Below are positions 1 through 6,133 of a stretch of DNA of 12,208 bases, one piece after another; position 1 is the stretch's first letter, and each line of letters opens with the position of its first letter. The stretch is from an uncultured Eubacteriales bacterium (GTDB lineage Bacteria > Bacillota > Clostridia > Oscillospirales > Acutalibacteraceae). The position numbers and the translations under genes are program-made. The DNA is taken from contig ONIF01000082.1 in assembly GCA_900317795.1 (NCBI GenBank), forward strand, positions 1 to 12,208, given 5' to 3'. The notes under the pieces are model-generated. The model saw only the letters and a list, made by a program, of their open reading frames with translations, was not told the DNA's origin and ran no database searches.

Positions 1-1128
1 CCGTTTGCAACGGAGATAGTTCACCAGACTGTTGAGGATTCAAAGTATTTTTCCAGAGGCACGGTAAATGACGCTTACGAAACGGACAGATATATTTCCG
101 CAAGACCTATCTATTATAACAGCAAGAGTGATGTAATGGGAATTGTAATCGTCACATCAAGCACCGACGATATAGCGTCTTTTACGGATATGGTAATGAG
201 ATTGTTTATCCTTTCGGCTATTGCAACCCTGTCGATCTCCATTCTTGCAATAGGAATTTTCTCCTATAATCTTGTCAAGCCCCTTAAACAAATGGCACAC
301 GCTGCAAGGCATTTCGGAAAAGGTGATTTCAGTGTCCGTGTAAACGTCACAAGTGATGATGAGATAGGCGAATTGGCAAGGTCATTCAATAATATGGCGG
401 AATCGCTTTCGGCATCAGAGAATGTCCGAAGAAGTTTTATTGCGAATGTGTCGCATGAACTGAAAACCCCCATGACGACGATTGCAGGCTTTATTGACGG
501 AATACTTGACGGCACCATACCCGAAGAAAAACAGAAGTATTATTTGAACATCGTATCCGAGGAGATAAAGCGTCTTGCAAGGCTCGTGAGGTCAATGCTT
601 GACTTGACAAGGCTCGACAGCGGTGAAATGAAGCTAAATTATCAGAAATTTGATTTGCTTTCGGTTCTGGTTACCATTATCATCACTTTTGAGCAGGAGA
701 TTGAAAGAAAGCATATTGAAATAAAAGGGCTTGACGAAATTTCTCCCAAAATGGTTTACGGTGATAAAGACCTGATACATCAGGTAGTTTATAATCTGAT
801 AGAAAATGCCGTGAAATTTACCAATGAAAACGGTTATATAGAATTTGCCATAACGGAGGATTCGGAACAGACAAATTTTGTCGTGAAAAACAGCGGAACA
901 GGTATCAATCAATCTGAAATAAGTCTTGTTTTCGACAGGTTCTATAAAACGGACAAGTCCAGAAGCAAAGATAAAAAAGGTCTCGGACTTGGATTGTATC
1001 TTGTCAGAAGTATCATTCGTATGCACGGGGGAGATATCAGTGCTAGGAGTGAATACGGCAAGTACTGCGAGTTTGATTTCTACATACCGAAAAAGCAGAC
1101 CGACAATAAAAAAAGTCTGCCTTCATAA
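1..1128 (+). CDS. Sensor histidine kinase, 5' end cut by the window
   Basis: This is the C-terminal part of a membrane-bound two-component sensor kinase, which autophosphorylates a histidine and passes the phosphate to a response regulator. The frame is open from base 1, so the apparent ATG at 136 is internal and the true start lies outside the window. Numbered from base 1, residues 1-67 are the end of an extracytoplasmic sensor region, 68-92 are a membrane helix, and about 92-138 are a HAMP linker. The HisKA H-box (NVSHELKTP) has its histidine at residue 152. The N-box (NLIENAVKFT), a G1-like NSGTGI (Asn in place of the usual first Asp), an F-box (FDRFYKTDKSRS) and the G2 box GLGLGL show a complete HATPase domain. 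The htrA-like protease follows after 14 nt with its own Shine-Dalgarno, so the two are probably co-transcribed. The partner response regulator is probably upstream, outside the window. What the sensor detects cannot be told. Confidence 0.95.
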   Translation, partial: PFATEIVHQTVEDSKYFSRGTVNDAYETDRYISARPIYYNSKSDVMGIVIVTSSTDDIASFTDMVMRLFILSAIATLSISILAIGIFSYNLVKPLKQMAHAARHFGKGDFSVRVNVTSDDEIGELARSFNNMAESLSASENVRRSFIANVSHELKTPMTTIAGFIDGILDGTIPEEKQKYYLNIVSEEIKRLARLVRSMLDLTRLDSGEMKLNYQKFDLLSVLVTIIITFEQEIERKHIEIKGLDEISPKMVYGDKDLIHQVVYNLIENAVKFTNENGYIEFAITEDSEQTNFVVKNSGTGINQSEISLVFDRFYKTDKSRSKDKKGLGLGLYLVRSIIRMHGGDISARSEYGKYCEFDFYIPKKQTDNKKSLPS

Positions 1129-1142
1129 AAGGGGGGCGAAAA

Positions 1143-2447
1143 ATGGAAGACTTGAAAGAAGAAAGTGCCATACCTCAGGAAAACGGATATACAGGGAATT
1201 TTATGCCGTATGATTTCGAGAGATATTATGATATGATGCCGAAAAGAAAAAGAGGAAACGGAATAAAAGCATTATTGTGGTTTTCTTCGGTTTTTATGGT
1301 GCTTATATCGGCAGTTATCATCGCTATGGGAATGGCAGGCTCAAAGGGAATAAGCTTTACTTTTGAAATTGATGAAAGTGACGGTCTGCCGTCAAACAGG
1401 TATTCCCAGACATCTTATGCAACCAATACGGATATATCCGACGCTCCCGATGTTTCGGCAGATATAAACGGTCCTCAGATTTCCGTTACAAAAACGGAAA
1501 ATGATGTTTCCGAAACAAACAGTGCCAATACTGCATATAAAAATGCCTCTCCGTCTGTCGTGAATATCACATCGTATGAGGCAGGCACGGATTATGCACT
1601 TACCAAATCGGGCGACGGCTCGGGTATTATTATCACTTCGGACGGGTATATATCCACCAACAGCCACGTTGTCAATGACAGTATGGACACGGGTGTTATG
1701 ATAACACTCTTTGACGGCTCACAGTATCTCGGAACGGTCATAGGAATAGATAAAAAAACAGACCTTGCCGTTGTAAAAATAGATGCGGAGGGGCTGAAAC
1801 CCGGTCAGTTTGCGGATTCCGAAAAAATATATGTCGGACAGGACGCTTATGCAATAGGCAGTCCGGGCGGTGCAAAGTTTTCAAACTCCCTTACAAAAGG
1901 CACGGTTTCCGCTGTCAACAGGATAGTTTCGGGCGGATATGTGAAATATATCCAGACAGATGCGGCTATCAATCCGGGCAATTCGGGCGGTGCTTTAATC
2001 AATTCCGACGGCTATGTGATAGGCGTGAATACAATCAAATTTGTGGGTACGGATTATGAGGGCATGGGCTTTGCCATTCCAAGCAATCAGGTGGTTGAAA
2101 TAGTGAATGAGCTTATCAAATACGGAAGTATAAAAAGCCGTGGCACTATCGGCATAGAGGGGAAAAATTGCAGCCTTTATGAATCAAAAATAAAGAATGT
2201 CCCTCAGGGTATAATTATCACCAAAATCTATGTTACAAGCCCCCTCTATACAAGTCCCGCAAGGGAAAATGATATTATCACTGCCATAAATGGAGTAGTT
2301 ATCACAGATTTTGCGGAGCTGATTGATGAACTCAGAAAGTTCAAGCCCGGTGATGAAATCACTTTGACGCTGTTTCATGTTCCCGAAAACAAAAGTGTCC
2401 CTCCCGATACTTTTGACGTAACGGTGGAATTGATAAATGATGAATAA
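1143..2447 (+). CDS. Membrane-anchored HtrA/DegP-type serine protease with PDZ domain
   Basis: This 434-residue S1C-family protease probably degrades or handles misfolded proteins outside the membrane. A cytosolic N-terminus of about 40 residues ends in a basic stretch (KRKRGNG) and is followed by one membrane helix at about 42-64. A Ser/Thr/Asn-rich linker of some 65 residues follows. The trypsin-like domain carries the triad His175 (TNSHVVND), Asp207 (KKTDLAVVKI) and Ser281 (NPGNSGGAL). A single PDZ domain lies at about 335-432 and includes ARENDIITAINGVVI. The length matches Gram-positive HtrA proteins with one anchor and one PDZ. ATG 1143 follows the purine-rich AAGGGGGGCG (1129-1138). 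It sits 14 nt behind the histidine kinase, so both are likely one operon. In other Firmicutes htrA genes lie beside, or are controlled by, envelope-stress two-component systems (CssRS, WalRK), so this kinase may control or sense what the protease handles. That link is inference. Confidence 0.95.
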   Translation: MEDLKEESAIPQENGYTGNFMPYDFERYYDMMPKRKRGNGIKALLWFSSVFMVLISAVIIAMGMAGSKGISFTFEIDESDGLPSNRYSQTSYATNTDISDAPDVSADINGPQISVTKTENDVSETNSANTAYKNASPSVVNITSYEAGTDYALTKSGDGSGIIITSDGYISTNSHVVNDSMDTGVMITLFDGSQYLGTVIGIDKKTDLAVVKIDAEGLKPGQFADSEKIYVGQDAYAIGSPGGAKFSNSLTKGTVSAVNRIVSGGYVKYIQTDAAINPGNSGGALINSDGYVIGVNTIKFVGTDYEGMGFAIPSNQVVEIVNELIKYGSIKSRGTIGIEGKNCSLYESKIKNVPQGIIITKIYVTSPLYTSPARENDIITAINGVVITDFAELIDELRKFKPGDEITLTLFHVPENKSVPPDTFDVTVELINDE

Positions 2448-2455
2448 AATTTTTG

Positions 2456-2474
2456 AGTTTATTTGAAATAAACT
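2456..2474. promoter_or_regulatory. 19-bp perfect palindrome next to the promoter, possible operator
   Basis: AGTTTATTTGAAATAAACT is a perfect inverted repeat with 9-bp arms around a central G. It ends one base before the -35 box of the next promoter (2476-2481) and starts 9 nt after the htrA stop. The position fits a dimeric-regulator binding site. It could instead be a weak AT-only hairpin at the htrA 3' end, but it has no U-tract after it. I do not recognise the regulator. Confidence 0.4.
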
Positions 2475-2475
2475 A

Positions 2476-2504
2476 TTGAAAAATAAGGAAAATTATGCTA
2501 TAAT
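2476..2504 (+). promoter_or_regulatory. Strong sigma-A promoter with extended -10
   Basis: The -35 box TTGAAA (2476-2481), a 17-bp spacer and a perfect TATAAT (2499-2504) are visible. TG at 2496-2497, one base before the -10 box, makes an extended -10 element. The start of transcription should fall near 2511. No protein gene of ordinary size begins downstream before the next promoter, so the transcript appears to be short and probably non-coding. Confidence 0.75.
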
Positions 2505-2510
2505 ACTTTT

Positions 2511-2612
2511 GCGGAAAGATATTTCGTAAATGTTGTTGCTGTTTTGTTTTTTTCATTATCACTTCCTTTTGGCATAAAGTGCAGTCTTGAATGTGGCTGC
2601 ACTTTATGTTTT
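2511..2612 (+). ncRNA. Candidate small RNA, about 100 nt
   Basis: The interval runs from the expected start of the strong promoter at 2476-2504 to the T-run after a perfect 12-bp hairpin (2573-2608). A small 5-bp stem (CGGAA/TTTCG) lies at 2512-2526, then comes a T-rich single-stranded stretch, then the terminator-like hairpin. The region could encode only a 15-codon ORF (2530-2577). I do not recognise it as 6S RNA, a c-di-GMP riboswitch or another family I know. The alternative is a long leader of the downstream GGDEF-EAL gene, but that gene has its own good promoter at 2645-2673. Called from promoter and terminator signals only. Confidence 0.45.
2573..2612 (+). terminator. Terminator-like hairpin, perfect 12-bp stem
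   Basis: CATAAAGTGCAG (2573-2584) pairs perfectly with CTGCACTTTATG (2597-2608) around a 12-nt loop, and two G-U pairs can extend the base of the stem. The stem core GTGCAG/CTGCAC is followed by TTTATGTTTT, an imperfect U-tract. It probably ends the transcript from the 2476-2504 promoter and may also end read-through from htrA. Confidence 0.6.
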
Positions 2613-2644
2613 AGCAGATGTTATCATTTTTTTGAAAAAATACG

Positions 2645-2673
2645 TTGACAAAATAGTGAAAAAATAGTATTAT
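2645..2673 (+). promoter_or_regulatory. Sigma-A promoter of the GGDEF-EAL gene
   Basis: A perfect -35 box TTGACA (2645-2650) and TATTAT (2668-2673) are separated by 17 bp. Transcription should start near 2680, giving a leader of about 34 nt before GTG 2714. This rules out the upstream in-frame TTG at 2675, which would lie at or before the transcription start. Confidence 0.75.
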
Positions 2674-2713
2674 TTTGTTAAAAGTGTTTTTTATGTGTCA
2701 GGAGGGCTTTTCG

Positions 2714-5584
2714 GTGGGAAATCTCAGAGATTATCAATATTCCGAACAACAGAGGGAATTTATTGAAACCTCTGTCATTCCGTTTGCCTTTTTCCGTGTA
2801 GCCGATGGAAAGGTGAGAACAATACTTGTATCCGACGGTCTTTGTGTATTGCTTGGAGAAAGCCGTGAAGCGTCCGCTTTGTGTCTTGAAAGGGAAATAT
2901 ATGATTTTGTTCACCCCGAAGATGTCGAGGCACTCAGAAAAAAATGCAGGGAGTTCTTTTTCGGCAGCGGTGAGATGAATACATCATTTAAAATAAAGCT
3001 GAAAAATGACAGTGATTTTCATAATATATATCTCAGCGGCAAAACAATAAAGTCTGATAAAAATGAAAATCTGTACGTCCTTTGGTACAATGCGGTAGAT
3101 GTAGGGTATGATTTTCGGAATGAAACGCTTAAAAAGGATTTTGATGAATTTCTTCACGGAGAATCCAATGATATGCCTTTTTATTCATTCGGCTATAAAG
3201 GATATACGATATGGAATATTACGTCGGGAAAACTTGTCGCCAATTCGGGAATCGGAAATGCAGAAACGATTCTTGGGAATAAGTTCGGTTATGAAGAATA
3301 TTACAGTCTGCATAAAGGCTGGCTGACGGAAAGTGAAGATATAGAATATTTTGACAGCCTTTCAACGGAAAATGTTATAAAGAATGATAAAAACGCTGAT
3401 TTGGGCGAGCATATATTTACATTTGCCTCAAATGACGGTCAAATCAGTATCAAAATATCTGCTTATGCGATGAAGTCGCCCGAAACGGGTGATATATATT
3501 TGAAGTTGCAGGCGGAAAACGTGACAGACAGCGTTGTATATGAAACAATGATAAAATCATCTGCAATGGTGTCGGAGTTCATGGCATATATTGACGCAAA
3601 TGCGGGAAGTGTGTATTTCATTGAGGGCGAAAATAAAGTGAAACTGCCCCTTTCTCAGATGATTTCGATATTTTCCGTCAATCTGGGCTATAATTTCAAG
3701 AATGCAGCCCAAATCATCAATTTTATTGAGTACAAGTGCGGTAAAAATTCAAGTGCAACAATCGTAAACAGACTTTCTGCGGAGTGCGTTAAAAGCATAA
3801 GAATTGAAGTCATGAACAGAGAGGAAAGAAAATATTTTATATGCGGTTCGGACGTTACGGCACTGATGAAAATGGAAGTCAATTCATATTATGACTCTCT
3901 CACGGGACTGCCCGATATGACTTTTTTCCGCACGGTTGCGGAAAACGCTGTTGAAAGAATGAAAAAACAGGATAAAACTCCCGTTTTGGTATATTTTGAT
4001 TTGCGTGATATGAAAGCCATCAATGAAAAATACAGCTTTGAACGTGGAAACAGCGTGCTTATCAATACAGCCTATATTTTAAGGATTATTTTTGCTGGCG
4101 AGCCTGTATCGAGAATGGCAGAGGACCATTTTGTTGTATTGACAGATAAAAAGGGCATAGAACAGCGTCTTGAAAAAGTTTATGAAAAAGTGCTGAAAAA
4201 TCCCATGAATATCCCCGTTCAGATATGTGCGGGAATGTATATATATAACGGTCAGGAACTTGACATAGATGCCGTATGCGACCGTGCAAGAATTGCCTGC
4301 AAAAGTATCAAAGGCGATTACAATATAAAATACAGGATATTCGACAGCAATATGTTCGAGGAGTATCACAAAAGGAGATATATCCTCACACACTTTGACG
4401 AGGCACTTGAAAATAATTATATCAAAGTGTATTATCAGCCTATCATAAGATGCCTTACGGGAAATATATGTGATATGGAAGCCCTCTCAAGATGGGAAAA
4501 GCCCGACAGGGGAGTGGTACAGCCTGCACAATTCATATCCGTTCTGGAAGAACACAGACTGATACATAAACTTGACTTCTACATGGTAAAGAAAATATGT
4601 GAAGACATAGACATGATGAGAACAAAGAATTTTCCGCTTGTTCCCATATCCGTCAACCTTTCGAGAATTAACTTTGAAATGTTCGACGTTGCAGAGGAGG
4701 TTATCAAAATCGTTGACAGCTATCGGATACCCCATAAACTCCTTTCTATCGAGATAACCGAAAGTGCATTCATTCACAATCCGTCTTTTCTCAATGAACA
4801 GATAAATAAATTCCGTTCCTCGGGCTTTGAAGTATGGATGGACGACTTCGGGAGCGAGTACTCGTCACTCAATACTCTCAGAAAATATACATTTGACCTC
4901 ATCAAGCTTGATATGGAATTTATGAAGGATTTCGACCTTACCGTAAAAAATTCCTCTCTGCTCAGCGACCTGATAAAAATGATTCAAAAGCTCGGCATTC
5001 ACACGCTTGCAGAGGGCGTTAATGCAAAGGAAAAACTTCATTTTCTGCGTGACATAGGGTGTGAAAAGGCTCAGGGATTTTTATTCAGCCGTCCCATGCC
5101 GTGCGAGTACTTCATAGAAAAATATAACAATCATACGGGACTTGACTATGACGACTTTACTACCATAAATTATTATAATCAGATAGGGGCTGTACGTTTT
5201 GATGAGTCCCTGCTTTCCAAAAATCGTATGAATTTGAATGACACATCTTTGGGTATGCCTGCCGCTGTCATAGAGTATCGTGGAGGAAAATTCCGACTTC
5301 TCAAAGCCAATGAGGAATACAAGATATTTCTTGACAGAGTGGGTTTGGGCGAACAATGTGAAGACGGCGAGTATAGATTCTGGGACAGACTGCCCTCAAA
5401 GGAATTTTTCCATTCAGCCATAAAGTGCCTTGTCACCCACAGCAACGAATTCATATCAGACGACAGAGAGGGAGATTATATCGTATCTGCAAGGCTTATG
5501 TGCATATCCTATAAATATTCTCTTGACATGGGTGCATTTGCGGTGGTTGTCGAAAAGTACAGGAAAATCGGTGATGTGAAGTGA
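2714..5584 (+). CDS. PAS-GGDEF-EAL protein, probable c-di-GMP phosphodiesterase with degenerate GGDEF
   Basis: This is a soluble 956-residue c-di-GMP signalling protein. GTG 2714 is chosen because AGGAGGG (2700-2706) lies 7 nt before it and the promoter ends at 2673; the longer in-frame ORF from TTG 2675 is not credible. Domains: N-terminal PAS-like (about 20-130); a middle region (130-390) that may hold another PAS-like fold; GGDEF (about 393-550); EAL (about 560-805); and a C-terminal domain of about 130 residues, perhaps PAS-like. The GGDEF motif is replaced by AEDHF (469-473) and I see no RxxD inhibitory site before it, so cyclase activity should be lost; such domains sometimes bind GTP as a regulator. 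The EAL domain keeps Glu589 (EAL), Asn648, Glu680 and Glu683 (EITES), Asp710/Asp711 (DDFG), Lys731, Glu767 (AEGV) and Gln787, so it is predicted to hydrolyse c-di-GMP. Oddities are DDFGSEYSSL for DDFGTGYSSL and EGVNA for EGVET. Confidence 0.92.
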   Translation: MGNLRDYQYSEQQREFIETSVIPFAFFRVADGKVRTILVSDGLCVLLGESREASALCLEREIYDFVHPEDVEALRKKCREFFFGSGEMNTSFKIKLKNDSDFHNIYLSGKTIKSDKNENLYVLWYNAVDVGYDFRNETLKKDFDEFLHGESNDMPFYSFGYKGYTIWNITSGKLVANSGIGNAETILGNKFGYEEYYSLHKGWLTESEDIEYFDSLSTENVIKNDKNADLGEHIFTFASNDGQISIKISAYAMKSPETGDIYLKLQAENVTDSVVYETMIKSSAMVSEFMAYIDANAGSVYFIEGENKVKLPLSQMISIFSVNLGYNFKNAAQIINFIEYKCGKNSSATIVNRLSAECVKSIRIEVMNREERKYFICGSDVTALMKMEVNSYYDSLTGLPDMTFFRTVAENAVERMKKQDKTPVLVYFDLRDMKAINEKYSFERGNSVLINTAYILRIIFAGEPVSRMAEDHFVVLTDKKGIEQRLEKVYEKVLKNPMNIPVQICAGMYIYNGQELDIDAVCDRARIACKSIKGDYNIKYRIFDSNMFEEYHKRRYILTHFDEALENNYIKVYYQPIIRCLTGNICDMEALSRWEKPDRGVVQPAQFISVLEEHRLIHKLDFYMVKKICEDIDMMRTKNFPLVPISVNLSRINFEMFDVAEEVIKIVDSYRIPHKLLSIEITESAFIHNPSFLNEQINKFRSSGFEVWMDDFGSEYSSLNTLRKYTFDLIKLDMEFMKDFDLTVKNSSLLSDLIKMIQKLGIHTLAEGVNAKEKLHFLRDIGCEKAQGFLFSRPMPCEYFIEKYNNHTGLDYDDFTTINYYNQIGAVRFDESLLSKNRMNLNDTSLGMPAAVIEYRGGKFRLLKANEEYKIFLDRVGLGEQCEDGEYRFWDRLPSKEFFHSAIKCLVTHSNEFISDDREGDYIVSARLMCISYKYSLDMGAFAVVVEKYRKIGDVK

Positions 5585-5802
5585 AACACAAGTATAAACA
5601 TAAATTCCCTTTGATATACGTGGTAGTGACAGCAGTGCTTGTGGTGCTTGCGGCACTGCTCGGCTACTATCTTACCAAACGCTATAAAGAAACCATTACC
5701 GACACCTATAACACCGCTGTCAGCAATATTTCCGAAAAAATCAATGAATTTCAAGGCGACGTTGCCGACGAAATCTCAAAACTTGAAAATAATGAGGAAT
5801 GA
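5581..5802 (+). CDS. Small single-pass membrane protein coupled to the phosphodiesterase gene
   Basis: This 73-residue protein of unknown function starts at GTG 5581, which overlaps the TGA of the GGDEF-EAL gene by four bases (GTGA). No good Shine-Dalgarno precedes it, so translation is probably coupled to the gene upstream. A basic N-terminus (MKHKYKHK) precedes a strong membrane helix at about 10-30 (PLIYVVVTAVLVVLAALLGY). After TKRYK the tail of about 40 residues is polar and acidic, with heptad-like spacing that suggests a helix or short coiled coil. Positive charge on both sides leaves the orientation unclear. I do not recognise a family. Its position suggests a membrane partner or anchor of the phosphodiesterase, but that is inference only. 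The frame overlaps no competing gene, which supports it being real. Confidence 0.7.
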   Translation: MKHKYKHKFPLIYVVVTAVLVVLAALLGYYLTKRYKETITDTYNTAVSNISEKINEFQGDVADEISKLENNEE

Positions 5803-5837
5803 GGAGTGAGGAATGGTGAAACTTTCATTCCTCATTT
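5791..5837 (+). terminator. Hairpin with two alternative left arms after the small membrane gene
   Basis: AATGAGGAATGA (5791-5802) and TCATTCCTCATT (5825-5836) are perfect 12-base inverted repeats. A second, overlapping copy of the left arm at 5805-5816 (AGTGAGGAATGG) can pair with the same right arm through 12 pairs including two G-U. The first arm includes the stop codon of the small membrane gene. The tail TTTATAAAAT is a poor U-tract, so this may be a weak terminator or a remnant of a short palindromic repeat. It lies directly before the rubredoxin promoter. Confidence 0.45.
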
Positions 5838-5846
5838 ATAAAATGG

Positions 5847-5875
5847 TTGACTTTTAGGGAAATTTATTGTATAAT
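5847..5875 (+). promoter_or_regulatory. Sigma-A promoter of the rubredoxin gene
   Basis: TTGACT (5847-5852), a 17-bp spacer and a perfect TATAAT (5870-5875) lie upstream of GTG 5914. Transcription is expected near 5882, giving a leader of about 30 nt that contains the Shine-Dalgarno GAGGTG (5900-5905). Confidence 0.75.
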
Positions 5876-5913
5876 CAAGAAAAATTTTCTTGTGTAAGCG
5901 AGGTGTATTGTAA

Positions 5914-6072
5914 GTGCAGAAATATGTATGTGATGTGTGCGGATATGTGTATGACCCCTACATTGGTGACGAGGATAACGGCATAGCTCCCGGTACGGCT
6001 TTTGAGGATATTCCGGAAGATTGGGTATGTCCGTTGTGCGGAGTTGACAAGAGCAACTTCTCGGCAGAATAA
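5914..6072 (+). CDS. Rubredoxin
   Basis: This is a 52-residue iron-sulfur electron carrier. Four cysteines in two CxxCG knuckles (Cys6/Cys9 in CDVCGY and Cys39/Cys42 in CPLCGV) bind one iron. The classical rubredoxin residues are all there: YxCxxCGYxYDP near the start, the acidic loop GDEDNGIAPGT, and the EDIPEDWVCPxCGVDKSNF segment. The length is typical of clostridial rubredoxins. GTG 5914 is the start because GAGGTG (5900-5905) precedes it by 8 nt and a TAA sits in frame just upstream. In anaerobes rubredoxins pass electrons to peroxide- and superoxide-reducing enzymes or to other oxidoreductases; no such partner gene is visible here, so its partner is unknown. It has its own promoter and is followed by a strong terminator, so it is probably transcribed alone. 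Confidence 0.95.
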   Translation: MQKYVCDVCGYVYDPYIGDEDNGIAPGTAFEDIPEDWVCPLCGVDKSNFSAE

Positions 6073-6073
6073 T
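6044..6073 (+). promoter_or_regulatory. Possible promoter for the radical SAM gene, inside the rubredoxin 3' end
   Basis: TTGACA (6044-6049) and AATAAT (6068-6073) are separated by 18 bp, with the -35 box inside rubredoxin codons and the -10 box on its stop codon. Transcription would start near 6080, right at the foot of the hairpin at 6081. It would explain how the next gene is expressed behind a strong terminator, but the match is weaker than the other promoters here and part of it is constrained by coding sequence. Confidence 0.35.
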
Positions 6074-6080
6074 TGATTTG

Positions 6081-6121
6081 GAGGAAAAGCAAAAAACATT
6101 TTGTTTTTCCTCTTTTTATTT
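6081..6121 (+). terminator. Strong rho-independent terminator after rubredoxin
   Basis: Positions 6081-6094 (GAGGAAAAGCAAAA) pair with 6099-6112 (TTTTGTTTTTCCTC) over 14 pairs with a single G-U and a 4-nt loop, followed by TTTTTATTTT. It ends the rubredoxin transcript. It ends only 13 nt before the start codon of the next gene, so that gene needs read-through or its own promoter. Confidence 0.85.
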
Positions 6122-6133
6122 TGGGGTGATTAT

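Noticed and set aside
634..1026. 130-residue minus-strand ORF opposite the histidine kinase
   Set aside because: It is antisense to the well-conserved HATPase domain and has no recognisable motif or ribosome-binding site. The other antisense ORFs across the window are of the same kind.
1095..1120. Inverted repeat GCAGAC/GTCTGC near the end of the histidine kinase gene
   Set aside because: Only 6 bp with a 14-nt loop inside coding sequence and no T-run after it. It is followed at once by the Shine-Dalgarno of htrA, so it is unlikely to be a terminator.
2505..2680. A c-di-GMP riboswitch upstream of the c-di-GMP phosphodiesterase gene
   Set aside because: I looked for the conserved GEMM-I/II core and its tetraloop-receptor arrangement. 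None is visible, and the mRNA leader from the nearest promoter is only about 34 nt.
2675..2713. Longer N-terminus for the GGDEF-EAL protein from TTG 2675 or ATG 2693
   Set aside because: TTG 2675 lies at or before the transcription start of the 2645-2673 promoter. ATG 2693 has no Shine-Dalgarno and the AGGAGGG at 2700-2706 would lie downstream of it. GTG 2714 has ideal spacing.
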